A stretch of 64,000 nt of DNA from Karalla daura (Eukaryota > Chordata > Actinopteri > Chaetodontiformes > Leiognathidae): contig CM055211.1 of assembly GCA_029224185.1 (NCBI GenBank), positions 4,855,564-4,919,563 of the forward strand. The letters are read 5' to 3'. Below the pieces are notes generated by a model. That model had not been told where the DNA came from, did no database searches, and saw nothing but the letters and a program-made list of their open reading frames with translations. Positions within the stretch are counted from its first letter, which is position 1, and each line of letters begins with the position of its first letter. Shown in pieces: positions 50,265 to 61,688 of this stretch. Both the position numbers and the translations under genes were made by a program.

Positions 50265-51624
50265 TCTCCCAGCGAATAACACGTTTTCCGAGGCCCCCGC
50301 TGAGGAAACAGGTGAGTAATGAGTACAGGCCCCTCTAATTAACCAGCAGCTCTTTCTCCAACACGCGTGATTAGCCGCACACGGACGGACGTTTTTTTTT
50401 TTTTCGCTCGCCTGCCGCAAATGTTTACAAATGCTCGGGGTTCAGGACGTCCACGGCAGATTCAGAAAGACACCTCATTACGGTAAAAATGGCAGCTTTA
50501 CGTCCATGATGTGCAGCGTACGGCCATTGTGAGTAATTACGTGGAGCGCCTTTCTTTTTCCAAAGGCACTCGCTGGAGAGTGAAGCCGCTCCAGCTCTCC
50601 CCGGCGCCCTGCGGTTATATGATTTATGTGATTTCCCCTGAATGCATCATCCCGTCCTATGAGCCTCCTCATATTCAATTGTTTTGATGGATCTGCTAAA
50701 ACAACACCTTTTCCAATAAGGAAATATACCCTTATTGTGTTCTGCTCAGGGTTTCTATATTGGTATTTTTCAACAAGTATCCTCCGAGAGCGCCTCATTG
50801 TCATTTCTTCTGGGTTTTTTTTTTTTTTCCCCTCTTTTCCAATAGCATATTTTCCCAGAGTCTCCCGGAGCATCTAGCTCATTTTCAACAAGCCGCATCC
50901 TCTCTTCAGATGAAAGATTTATCCTTTGCCCCCTCAAAGATATCCATCATAACAAGTGGCTGCCGCTCGGCAAAGCACACAAAGGTTCGGTGGCGCTCCG
51001 AGTGCATTTTAGAGCAGCCGGCGCTGAATCGGAGCGCGTGGATGCGGGTGCCTGGCAACAGCCCTCTGTGTTGTTTTCAGTGATGGAGGTTAGAGGTGCG
51101 TGGCCAGGCATGTAGATATTAAGATGTATAGCTGGAAAAGCGACCCGGGTTTTGCTCCAGGCTCTCGTTTGAGCCTCGCCTTACTCGTAACATAAATGGA
51201 TACTTCCAGCGGTATAACCTGCCATGTCACGGAGTGCCCATCATTCCGGAGTGGCTCCGGGAACATGACAGTGGATTTGGTTTACTCCAATAACTCACAG
51301 CGCGCAGATCTAAAGCTTTGGCAGGAGGCCGTCAGGACGCCGGAGGATGAACCGGACTGGCAGGTGACAAGCGAGGAAACGTGTAGCTTTTTGACTTTTT
51401 TTTTTCACAACACAACGTTTCCACAGCACAACGTTTCCGAACACGTTTCCCGAACAGCCGATCCCTGGAACGGCATCCGCGCTGTCACTTCTCTGCACGT
51501 TGGAGAGGAAGCCCGAGCGTGAGCCGCTTTGATTTTGTGCTCTTGTGAATCCAGCTTGCCTCGCAAGAGTAAATAAACAATGAAACGTATGCGTAAAGTA
51601 GACTCCAGCTCTGCATCGGGGGTC

Positions 51625-51775
51625 TGGCTCTGGGGCAGCACAGTTGTTATCAGTGGTTCGAACCCCTGCAGCCTACATCCAGCCTACAGCCTGACCCTCA
51701 AACTGCCCCTAATGTAGGAATGTGTGTAAATGAGCTAGTGGTCGGTGCTGTTTCAGAACCAGTCCATTCACTATT
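51625..51775 (+). mobile_element. SINE-like head with B box
   Basis: The words ggggcagcaca, then cagtggttcgaacccctgc (a strong B box) and caaactgcccctaatgtagg, aatgtgtgtaaatgag follow the order of the common fish repeat, with its middle missing. It probably forms one insertion with the 3'-end-like sequence at 51985-52130, or two adjacent insertions. Confidence 0.5.
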
Positions 51776-51984
51776 ACTATTTTTTTTATTCCCTACCGGA
51801 GCCATTTGTAACTGCTGAGTCGGCGCGTCCTCCATCTTGGATCTGACCTCTTCTTGGACGGTCTCCAATGATATTTCAGCCTAATCCGGACCAGATCGTA
51901 CTCTCCTCGAGTTCTTTGGACTATATATCGATACTGACCCGCAAACCGCCCCCCCTGATGCTGTGTCATCAGAGTAAAGGCACT

Positions 51985-52130
51985 GGTCGACTAAATGGTC
52001 CATGTAGTGCAGCCCCTGCCTCCAGTATACTGAATGGGCGTGAATGGCTGAATGGGACCGCCACTCTGAAGTGCTTTTTAGTGGTCGTGAAGACTAGGAA
52101 CGTGCTATATGAGACCATTTACCTTTTTAT
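51985..52130 (+). mobile_element. 3' end of a common fish dispersed repeat
   Basis: The words ctgaatgggcgtgaatggc, tgaatgggacc, ctctgaagtgctttttagtg, gtcgtgaagactagga and cgtgctatatgagaccattt match a very frequent fish repeat end (consensus words taaagcgctttgagtggtc, aagactagaaaagcgctata, taagtccattta). Diverged but in the right order. Confidence 0.6.
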
Positions 52131-53438
52131 GTGGCGCAAATCGTGCTTGCCAGCATCCCCGGGATGGCTCTGCAGCCCGTCCTCCAAAAACAATAACAAT
52201 AATAACAGGACGCAATCATCGGCAATCTCTGTTTTTACTGATCCTTCGTGATAATATCCATTATGTGATCGTGTGTCTGAGAATGGAGTATAAATCCCGG
52301 GTCTGTGTCCTTTATAGCTGCGGCTGGAGCAGTCAAACGGCATCTCCTTCGCATCGGAGACCGGGCCGCCCTCCGGCAGATGTTTCAAGGCCCGCTCCCG
52401 CTGAAATAATGGTCGTCTCCCCCGCAACGTTTTCACAGTCTCGTTCCAGGACGGGGGCAGTCGCACATCTGACGGGGCGTGCACGTTTTCTGCAAGCCGC
52501 TGCTGTTTTCGCTCAAATCCGTTCCTTCGCCCGGGCCGAAAATTGCAGCGCGCAACGCGATAATGAAAGCGCTTTTTCCTCCGTCGGCTGAGGTCACATT
52601 AAGAATTTATAATGGCATTTTTCCACTCTGTTGACCTGTATATTTAGCTGTGAAAAGAAAAGTGCACAATAAAAGCTGGTAAGCACTTGACCGCCGATGA
52701 CAAGCTCTCCAAAAACAAATAAACAAACAAACCAAACCAGCACGCTCCTAAACACAGTAGCGGCCGGTGTTGTGTCGTAATGCATGGTAACTAATAGTGT
52801 TTAATTCCAGCAATTGACTCCGATATTTCCCTTTCATCCTGTTTTATAGTCATTTATTCTCCTTTAGATCATTAAAGGGGCTTCTATTATCGAGCAGCGG
52901 GAACTATATTTGACAAAGTGACTTGGCGAGTCCAATTTGCTGGTTATCTGGAATCGAGGTCCATTTACCCCCCCCCCCCCATCCCCCCACCCCCCCTACG
53001 CGCCCCGAGGAAGCTGCTTTACTTTTTCAGAAACTTTAACAACCCCTGACAGCTGCTGACAAATTTCCTCTCCTTCCCAGAGCTCAGGAGGTCCCTTCGG
53101 CTTACGTCCAGTCTCGGAGACATTCCCGCCAACTTATCCAACACATTATGGTCCCCGAGCCACACATTGTCTGTCAGGATCGCTTTAATGGCATATCCGC
53201 TAATATATATCGGGCCGCAGCTGGCGCACTCGCTCCGAAATGTCAAATTCTGTTTGAAAGGAGTCGCCGGGCCGCGCGTTCAGAAGTTTGACCGGCTTTA
53301 TTCCTTTCGCCGAACAGTTCAGATTAATAAGGCAGAAAACGGGAGGTGCCGAGGGAGTAGAAAGGGTAATTAAAAGATTTTTCGGCGCGCTATTGTCAAG
53401 GCTGGCTTCTCAAGCGAACGAGATCTCAGACCCCGGGA

Positions 53439-53460
53439 GGGGGGGGGGGGGGGGGGGGGG
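53439..53460. repeat. Poly-G tract, 22 bases
   Basis: Uninterrupted G run after ccccgggagg. Confidence 0.9.
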
Positions 53461-53914
53461 CAAACAACTCCAGCTTCTCTGGGGAGTCAAACTTTGCTCC
53501 AAATCTGCCAAATCAACACTTCACCCGGCTCTTGTCGTAGGCTTCGAGAAGAACGAGCTCTAGCCCGAGAAGAAGTTTTCACAATATCAACGTCTCTCCG
53601 TCTGTTATCTGACCTGCTCTGAAGGGTCTGCAGACCAAACAAACTCCACACTGAAAGGTCAAAAAACTTTTTTAAAAAAAGTCATATTTTGTGTGTCTAT
53701 GCAAGTCGATTATGATTGACGTATTTGCCATTTCCAAATGTAAAGAAACAATCAAATTGAAAACAGGAAAGCACACTACACACTTAAATATTATCTTTTA
53801 CCCTCTGTGTGTGTGTGAGACTAACAAGGTTTTCCCCCCTCAAGTCACTCTAAAACAGCCCCCCATCTATATTTCTTCCCGTGGAATATACACCGCATCT
53901 TTCCTCCTAACGAT

Positions 53915-53916
<2 letters not shown>

Positions 53917-53961
<45 letters not shown>
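53917..53961. repeat. (CA)n microsatellite, 45 bp
   Basis: Pure CA run, the longest CA array in the window. Confidence 0.96.
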
Positions 53962-53962
<1 letters not shown>

Positions 53963-54411
53963 ACTCTTAATCTATGTCTGCTGAAGTGCTCTTTAATGAG
54001 GTGTGAACACAGGACCACAGCCTTCTCCCTCCCTCCTCTTTCATCTCTCCCTCGCTCTCTCACCCCCCCTCCCCCCACACACACACACACGCACCCCCCA
54101 CTCCCCCCGGGAGACGGACAAAGCGACAAAGACACACAGAGCTACAGACGTAGAGAGAGAGAGAGAGAAGCTGAGTTAATGGGAGAGAACGGGCTCTTCT
54201 TTTTTTTCTATTTCATTACTCCATCTCCCCATCCATCATCATGTGATCACAGCCAGAGCTGATCACAGGGCGTGCGAGGGACACTTTAAAGACCCCCCCC
54301 TCACCCACCCACCCCCCCCACGCCCCCCTCCCACCCCCCCAGCTGATACCGACGTCAGGCTCCATCTCAGGAGCGTGCACGTGGAAGCAGCTCAGGCTGT
54401 GCCCCTCAGCT

Positions 54412-54453
54412 AAAGAAAAAAAAAAAATGAAAAGGAAAAAAAAAAAAAAAAAA
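54412..54453. repeat. A-rich tract
   Basis: Poly-A with tga and gg interruptions. It could be the tail of an unrecognised retroposon on the + strand, but no body was identified. Confidence 0.8.
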
Positions 54454-57236
54454 CGCCCACTCCCACTTATAATAACCCAGCTCGGAATTACGGTTTTGTA
54501 GTTGAGAAGCCGCCAGCTTCAGGAACGTGCTGGGATCCCACAGATGAACAGCCGTATCCACTGTGTGTCCTTGGTATGGGATGAAGGGCGGCATCTCTAG
54601 CTGCAGTTTAAACAGCCCCCCTCCATACTTTGTGAAAAAAAATCAAACAAAAATGCGGCAGAACTTTGATTTGATTACCTTCCAGCTCCGGGATGGGATC
54701 TCACCTTCATCGGGCCCGGACGCAGGCCGTAAATCAAAGCGAGGACTGGACGTGTGAACGAGGCCCGAGTCTCTCTCTCTCCTAATTGAAATCTAGCCGC
54801 CTCCTCCTCGGCGAGGTTAGCAGCGCCGTGTCACGCCCCGCTAAATTAGACTCGGCGGACTAATCCGTTTTCTACTCCTCGGATGAAATCCCAGAAGTTG
54901 GGGATCGTCGCAGGCAAGAGGACGCGGGAGACCCCATGGACATGGAGGATGGTTGGGGAAAAAAAAAAAAGGCAGAAACATCAGACGACTTGGCAGCAGT
55001 GGCAGCCGAGCGCTCTCCCTCTGGTTTTGCAGAAGCTGTGATATCTGGAGAGGCTCTGGAGGACACGCTAGCAAGAAGCAACCAACTCCGTCTCCTGCTT
55101 GTTCATATAGTGCTGGTTCATGTTATTTAGTCTTTTCCTGCTCCTTGTGTTCCTTCCAGGCTTAATCTACCAGCCTACACATCAGATGAATGCCTATCAG
55201 GCGTTTTTGTAGTACTATTGTAGTACGTTTTCCAGTTTTTACATCCAGACAGCTGATCGTGTTCCTTCACATCCACCAAAATGTCTTTTCCATATAACGA
55301 TAATAATAATAGTTTTTGAATCTCGACAGGACATCTCTCTTTCCTATACCTCAGCACAACGCTTTTCTGCCTCCTTGTTTTATCTTTATTGGGAATAAAT
55401 GATGTTTAAGTCACCTCGGCGGGCTTCTAGCATCCGGTTCCAGCCCCCCCCCCCCCGTGCTGGAAGCTCGTATCCCCGGCTGATTTCTCCCCTCACGTTC
55501 CTATAAATACACGAGAGCAGTCGCTCTCCTCTCTCTTCTTCTTCTTCTTCAAAAATGAAAAACCCCAGGATTGTCTCGCGTACGACAAACCATCACAGCG
55601 GAGGACCTGTTTTTCCTCTTCATGTCATAATGAAACAAAATAAGCAAAGCGACATATTTTTTTACTGTTATTATTATTGCCCCCCCCCCCCCGCCAGGAA
55701 GGAAATAGGTAATTAAGGTAATGAGATTTGTGAGCTCGGCGTTGAAGTGTGCCAGGCGCGGGGCAGGGCATCATTCGCCGTGGCTCTCGTTAGAATCGGT
55801 AATTAATGAGCCCGCGTCGTTGGTTTTCTCTTTCTGATCCTCGATTTCAGACCACGTCTTGTTTTCTCTCCCTCTCCCTCGCTCTGTTGGACGTCACTAC
55901 AGTGGAGGAGCGTGGTTTTCTCTTTCTTTCATCGGGACAAGTGGACATTAAAGCAGATATTATATTCGCCTGCTAGATCTTTGGCTGTTCCATAACTCCG
56001 TGCGTCACACGCCGGCTCACATGTAGGTCACAGCGAGGCTGGAGCAAAGAGAAGCTTGAGACGTACGCGTAGCAAGGTCTGCTTCTTTCAGGCTGAAGGC
56101 TTCTTTCAAACTGATGTGTCTAACAGGGTTGTTATTATTGTTATTGTTCTTATTATATCCTGAGTCAGAGGTTGTGGGGGTTCCAGAGGACACTTTACCC
56201 TTCACGTATCAAGCACTGATAGAGATCAGACTTGCTCAGATTTGCTCATCATCATCTTGATCAGATCAGTGCTCTCCTGTTTCAGAGTTTCAGAGTCACG
56301 TGATCTCAGCTCGAGTGTGACTTCAAGATGTTACTTTCCGGCACACCACAGACCGGGCTGAACGTCTAGAAAACAACTCACGTCTGCTCTATTAATCCGG
56401 CAGCTGTTGGCGATGACCGGCTCGGAGGCTTTTTGCCTCAACAACACGCTCCTCTGTGGCAAGTTAGCCCGAGTGTGGGACAACTTGAGACTTTTTTTAG
56501 CGGCTATTTCCCAGGTCCGGCTCACACCGCCACCACCATCTGCATCATCTGCGTCCAGAGTTGTCTCTCTGAAGACCAGAACCAATTAGGGGATGGTGAT
56601 AACGAGGAGCCGTCGTCTTAACGTCTAATTGCAGCTTTGTGTTTTCCGAGCGTGCCGCGGATCCTCGACGTCTCCGGAAACGAAACGTTCCCGCATTGCC
56701 GGGGTTGAGCTCGCCTACTGCAGGCTCGCAGCTGAAAGGGAAAAAAAAAATACCGCATCCAAGCTCTTAACCTTCCCATGCCCACTGCAGCTGTGAATGA
56801 TTTTTACCTTAGGGTATACTGTAGATTCAGGAACGGCTGAGTAGCTCCACAGCTGCTGTATATACTGTGCCGCGCTCAGTTGTTGGAGCCATATCATCAC
56901 TTACACAGTCATTTTATATATATTTATATATATATTTTTACAAGGAATGAATGGCATTAGTATTGAAGCAGCTGCTCCTTTGAAAGCATGCGCATTGATG
57001 TTTAAAGCTTTGAACGGGTAATTTCGGAGTCACAGTAATTTATCCATTCTTCTCTGTCCACTCTCTCAATATTATATTTCCATGTGTTTGTTCCCCCCGT
57101 TTTAATGCGGCCTTTATTGTGGTCTTTAATGAATAAATCATACTCCCACCGTCCACTGGGGAGAGAGAGCGGTGGAATTTAATGTGCTCTTCCTCTCTCT
57201 CATCCTCTCCCTCTCTCTCTCTTTGTCTTTCCACAG

Positions 57237-57311
57237 CTCCCCTGACAGACAAGCCGCCAAAGATCCTGTTCCCCTCCGAGAGCCAAATGAGCGTCATCGA
57301 GATGGCAATAG
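57237..57311 (+). CDS. il1rapl2: IL1RAPL-family exon: Ig2-Ig3 linker (human exon 6 equivalent)
   Basis: This 75-nt exon sits behind an excellent CT-rich tract ending tttccacag and before the donor g|gtaagg. It enters and leaves in phase 1. It completes the alanine codon from the previous exon and reads PLTDKPPKILFPSESQMSV, then IEMAI and the first base of a probable glycine codon. In the family this segment joins Ig2 to Ig3, and the next exon should begin the Ig3 B-strand cysteine region. TDKPPK is nearly invariant in IL1RAPL proteins. SVIE resembles IL1RAPL2 and APLTDKPPK resembles IL1RAPL1. Because both borders are phase 1, this is the only one of the four exons that could be skipped singly without a frameshift. 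Confidence 0.94.
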
Positions 57312-57808
57312 GTAAGGAGAAACGTGCGTCAGGGCACACGTTTACAGCCCCGAGGCTTTCGTATTCCCAGGTCGAGCCCGTTCGGCGTAGCTCCCCGGGC
57401 TCGAGTCACATCGGCTTCCTCTTTGTTGTGGAAATGGACGTCGGAACGTTTGGCAAATAATGCTAATGGTCGCCTTGATACACGTCACTCCCATGATCAG
57501 AAACCAGCCGATGTTCGCAACGGGATTCTGTTGTCTTTATGTCCTCTGTCCTATTATCACATCCCAGGAACAGTTTTCTGATTTGTTGTTGTTTTTGCGA
57601 AATGAGCCGGTTCTCGATGACGTCGGGATCATCCCCGTAATTCGCTCGACGTCAACGAAAACCAAATCTCTTCTTCTTCCTCATCATTTTGAGCCACTCG
57701 ACACTTTCTTCCAGAAACGAAAGACAACTTCAGTTAAGAAAACAAATGTGGCGAAAACCAAAGTGAGGCCGCACAGATCGTCACCCCCGTTGCCATATCG
57801 ATTGGACT

Positions 57809-57822
57809 GTTGCCACGGCAAC
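57809..57822. promoter_or_regulatory. RFX-type X-box palindrome
   Basis: gttgccacggcaac: a perfect palindrome with 2-base spacer, preceded 11 bases upstream by attgg, a reverse CCAAT word. It lies 500 bp downstream of the linker exon. Confidence 0.6.
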
Positions 57823-60800
57823 ACTATAGCGCGCACTTAGAGGTATAACAAGTACGTTTTCCCCATCTCCCCTGGAATAGTTTGTACCGAATTGACACTT
57901 TTCAATTGACAATTTTCTAAACAAGCGGAGACATTTCTGTCCGAGATCGCCCGCCCCCTTCGTCTTTCCACTCGTCTCGCGGATGGTTTTGATTTTGTTT
58001 GCACAGGTTGTTGAGCTATTAGCTCCCCGCCTCCAACGTAACAGATATGATTCCCAGCTACAGAGCGGCCTCAATGCAACGTTTTAGGAGGGGGGTCGAA
58101 AACAGGATTCAGCACTTTGTTCAATGCAGTTACTGAGTGGAGTCTACAGTGTTTTTTCCCCTCCTTCTCCTCCTCTTATAATCCCATCTACAACACGGAT
58201 GCAGCTCGTAATGAGTCCATAATGAAACAAAGTCGTTCTTACAAGAAACACCCCCCCCCCCCATACACACACACACACACACAAACACCTCCAACTCCAT
58301 GTTATTGCCTGCGCTGCTCTCCCCTCGTCTTTGCTTCGCCGTAGCAGCGTTTTTGAAGCGGGAGGGACTCGTGGGAAAATTCCCGCTTTGTGCCTTATTG
58401 GGCGAGAGCTCAGCTGTTGGTGGAGGGGAAAATGGGTCATGATGAAGGCTCCCTTTGAAGTGGAATTTGTCACAGACGACGAGCACAACTGGCTCGGCGA
58501 GGTAAAAGGTGGCAATCAGGAAATAGCCGCAGATCATGGCGGTTTTGGAATTGATGATTAAATGGATAAAAGATTCTTCTTTTTTTTTTCTTAGTCTCAT
58601 TAGGTGTTTCGTGGTGGATGGCGGTGATTTTCATTATCTGTTTCCTGATAGCTAAAGATGACTGCAGGTAGTGGTACGGAGGACAGCATTGTGATAGAAC
58701 AAGCAACAAGCGACTGGTTTTGTGGACGATGAATCTGAGGAGTACTTTCTGTTGTTTTGTTTGCGTAGACTGACTTTGAAATGTTCACATTTCTTTTTTT
58801 TTCTATTTTTTAGTTTCGTTCGAGCCGTTTCCCACTCTCCACCCTCCGCCTCGGCACCCATTGCTATTCCGCGCGGGGTCAGCCGCTCTGTGTACATAAT
58901 ATATGAACATCTATTTGATTCTCTGCCGCTACAAGCCCCCTATCACTTCCCTTCGGTGCTTGGCCAGAGTGCGCTCCTTGTCATCCGTCGAGGGGGCCCC
59001 CGCGGTCAAAACGCATCCTCTACAAAGTGTTTTTCTGCTGCTTATCTGCTTTCCAGTGAAATCTAGAGGCGTGAATGAATGGCTGCGGCTGACAGTTAAT
59101 TAGGCAGGTGCGAGGTGGGAGAGGAGTGGAGGGAACAGTGAGACACTCCAAGTTCTCGTTGTGGGAACTTAGAGGAATCTGGAATTGTGTGGCACCCAGT
59201 TAATCACACTTTCCCCGCCCCAGCCTCCTCTTTTCTTTTTGTCGGGCCTCCTAATGGATGCGGATGCTCAGTCGTTTCAGACAGTCGATTTAAACATGTC
59301 GCACTCTTCCTTGGGCTCCCTCTCTCTCCCTCCCTCCTCTTCCTCCTTGGGACCAATCAGACACACCTTGGCTCTGTAATTCCGCCCGACAGCTCCACGC
59401 TCGCCGCTCTCACTCCGTCTCCTGATGAGTGACTACACTAAGTTCCTAGCAGATGATTGTGAGCACTAAACTCTCGGGCCGAGTTCTCCAAAACAGTTCC
59501 CGACACTAACCCGCTTCTTTCAGGCTTCACCCCCCCTATTTCAGGCTACACCTATCCCGGCCTTTTTGTTTATTCTCACCCCCGGACTGGATTTACGACC
59601 GCTCCGGGGGCTGCGTTTTTTTGCGATCTTCATTCTGGGAATACGGGGCAAGTTTCCCCGCCGATCTCGATTGGCTGTTAAAACTTCAAGAGCCATCAAC
59701 CGCCTCCTTCCCGAGGCTTGTGAAATTGCCATCCGGGAGGAAACAAGCCGGCGCTACCTGAGCCTCTTTGCTAAATTCCTCCACAAATCACTCGAAAGCT
59801 CTCGCATGAACTCTTTGCTTTAAGAGGCCGTACGAGTCTGAGAGCGCCCCGTCTGTTACTCCACATCCTCCGCATCATCAGTCTGCGATACATAATGCAT
59901 CCCGCTCGTTGTTTTCTGAGAGCGAGAGTAATTGAATCTCTGGGTGTATTCACATTTCAGGAAACCGCCTTGTCTTTTTTATCTTTCTGGTGTCTCACTT
60001 AGCGATGTGTTTCGTCTCCCATAATGCGTTTTGGACGCCCTCCGGGGACGGCGGGCGGATTTGTTATTTTGAGGCAAAGGCGAGCGTGCGTGCGTGCGGG
60101 CGGGTGGATAGCGGTTCAGGGAATGGTCACACGTCCTGCCCGCCCTCAGGAACATGGCCTTCTCCCGCCATTAAAGCCGCTTCCTCCATGTCGAGAAGTA
60201 ATGACAAAGTAATTTGGTCCCATTTGAGACGTTCAGTAATCAAACATAACAAATAAGGGTCGGCGTCCCTCTGCTTCGGCTCGATAAGAAGAACACTGGC
60301 GGTGCATTAGAAAGAAATTGCGCGTGTTGGACAAATAACTTGTGATGCATTACGGCCTGGAAACATCCCTCCATTATCTCAGCCGCTTTGTTGCAGGGTC
60401 TGCTCGTGTTTGCCTCCAAAACATGGAGGTAGAAGCCAGGGGACACAGTACAATGGTCCTGGATGACTCTATGAAGTCTGCTCGTGTCATTTATCCTCCC
60501 TCTCGTGCATTATTTATCCAATCCAGACCAGCCTCGCTGTCAGACAACAGCTCCAGCTACTAACCTGTGTCGTTAAAAGGCGTTTTATTAATTACACAGT
60601 GTGAAAACCGGCGCGAGTCTGTGTCTGATTGGGTCATTGTTTCCCCGGCTCCTCTGTGTCAGCGAGCTCTTTGGGCGCATAATAACAGGATGAAGCGGGA
60701 GCCGCTCCGGCGTGGCTCATCGGAAGGAGTTACTTTGTCTAATGATATGAACAGAGGACACCTTGGAACAAAACCATCATTATCCCGAATTGACACGGAG

Positions 60801-61304
60801 CCGGCAGCAGCCGCCCGCAAATTATAATTTGCGCTCCTTTGGTGATGACGAGGTTGAGCCGCGTCGATATATACTGTTATTCCAGCGCGGGTCAGGATGC
60901 TCCCAGGCGCCAATTTATTTTGAAGCTGACATTGAAACCTTGACATTATACTGGAAATCTACAAAAATGGCCGAAATTCAAAAGTTTCTACTCGAAGCGG
61001 CGATGATGAACTGCGCTTAGGCAGCGGAGGAAATGTCAGACGCGTGCGAAACTCGGCCCGACAGATGGCTTTTTCTGAAACGAATAACCTTTACTTGACT
61101 TTATCAATCTATGAATGTCGATCATCCCATTATCCGCGAACGGATTTTGCTCCCGTCCTCCCATGGATCGGCTCCTCTGATGATGTGCCGTCCTGGAATC
61201 TTCCCCCATTGATTCAGACGCCGCTTTCGATACGCAAAGATTGGTATTGACGTCTCGGGCCGTCCCGCTGACAACCGGCCACGCACAGGCTCCACACATA
61301 GGCG

Positions 61305-61308
<4 letters not shown>

Positions 61309-61335
<27 letters not shown>
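61309..61335. repeat. (GT)n microsatellite
   Basis: Pure GT run of 27 bases. Confidence 0.95.
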
Positions 61336-61674
61336 ATAGATCACGGTCAAGGTAAATACCAGGAGTCCCGGAGAAAGAATGGGAATGTCGAAGGGTCAGA
61401 ATGACATAATGATCACGCAAGGGTGCATCGATTCCTTTTTGTTTTTCACACACACGCATAACGTAGAGATCATGTTTTGTTGGTGCTGGGGATGAAGCGT
61501 GAAGAGAGAGGGATTAAAAAAAAGGAAATCACAAGCGATAAATCGCAAATTCGCACGTGCGATTTACGTCACACGCACGAATCCGAACATCCGGCGTCTT
61601 CGCGCGGTCCCCTTTGTGAAGTCTCTGAAGTATTGGGTAACGTCCGCACGGTCCGCCGGTAAATTCTGATGCGC

Positions 61675-61688
61675 GTTGCCATGGCGAC
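61675..61688. promoter_or_regulatory. RFX-type X-box, one mismatch
   Basis: gttgccatggcgac matches the X-box consensus gttgccatggcaac except for one base in the right arm. Flanks include gatgcgc and caaatgatcc. Confidence 0.5.
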
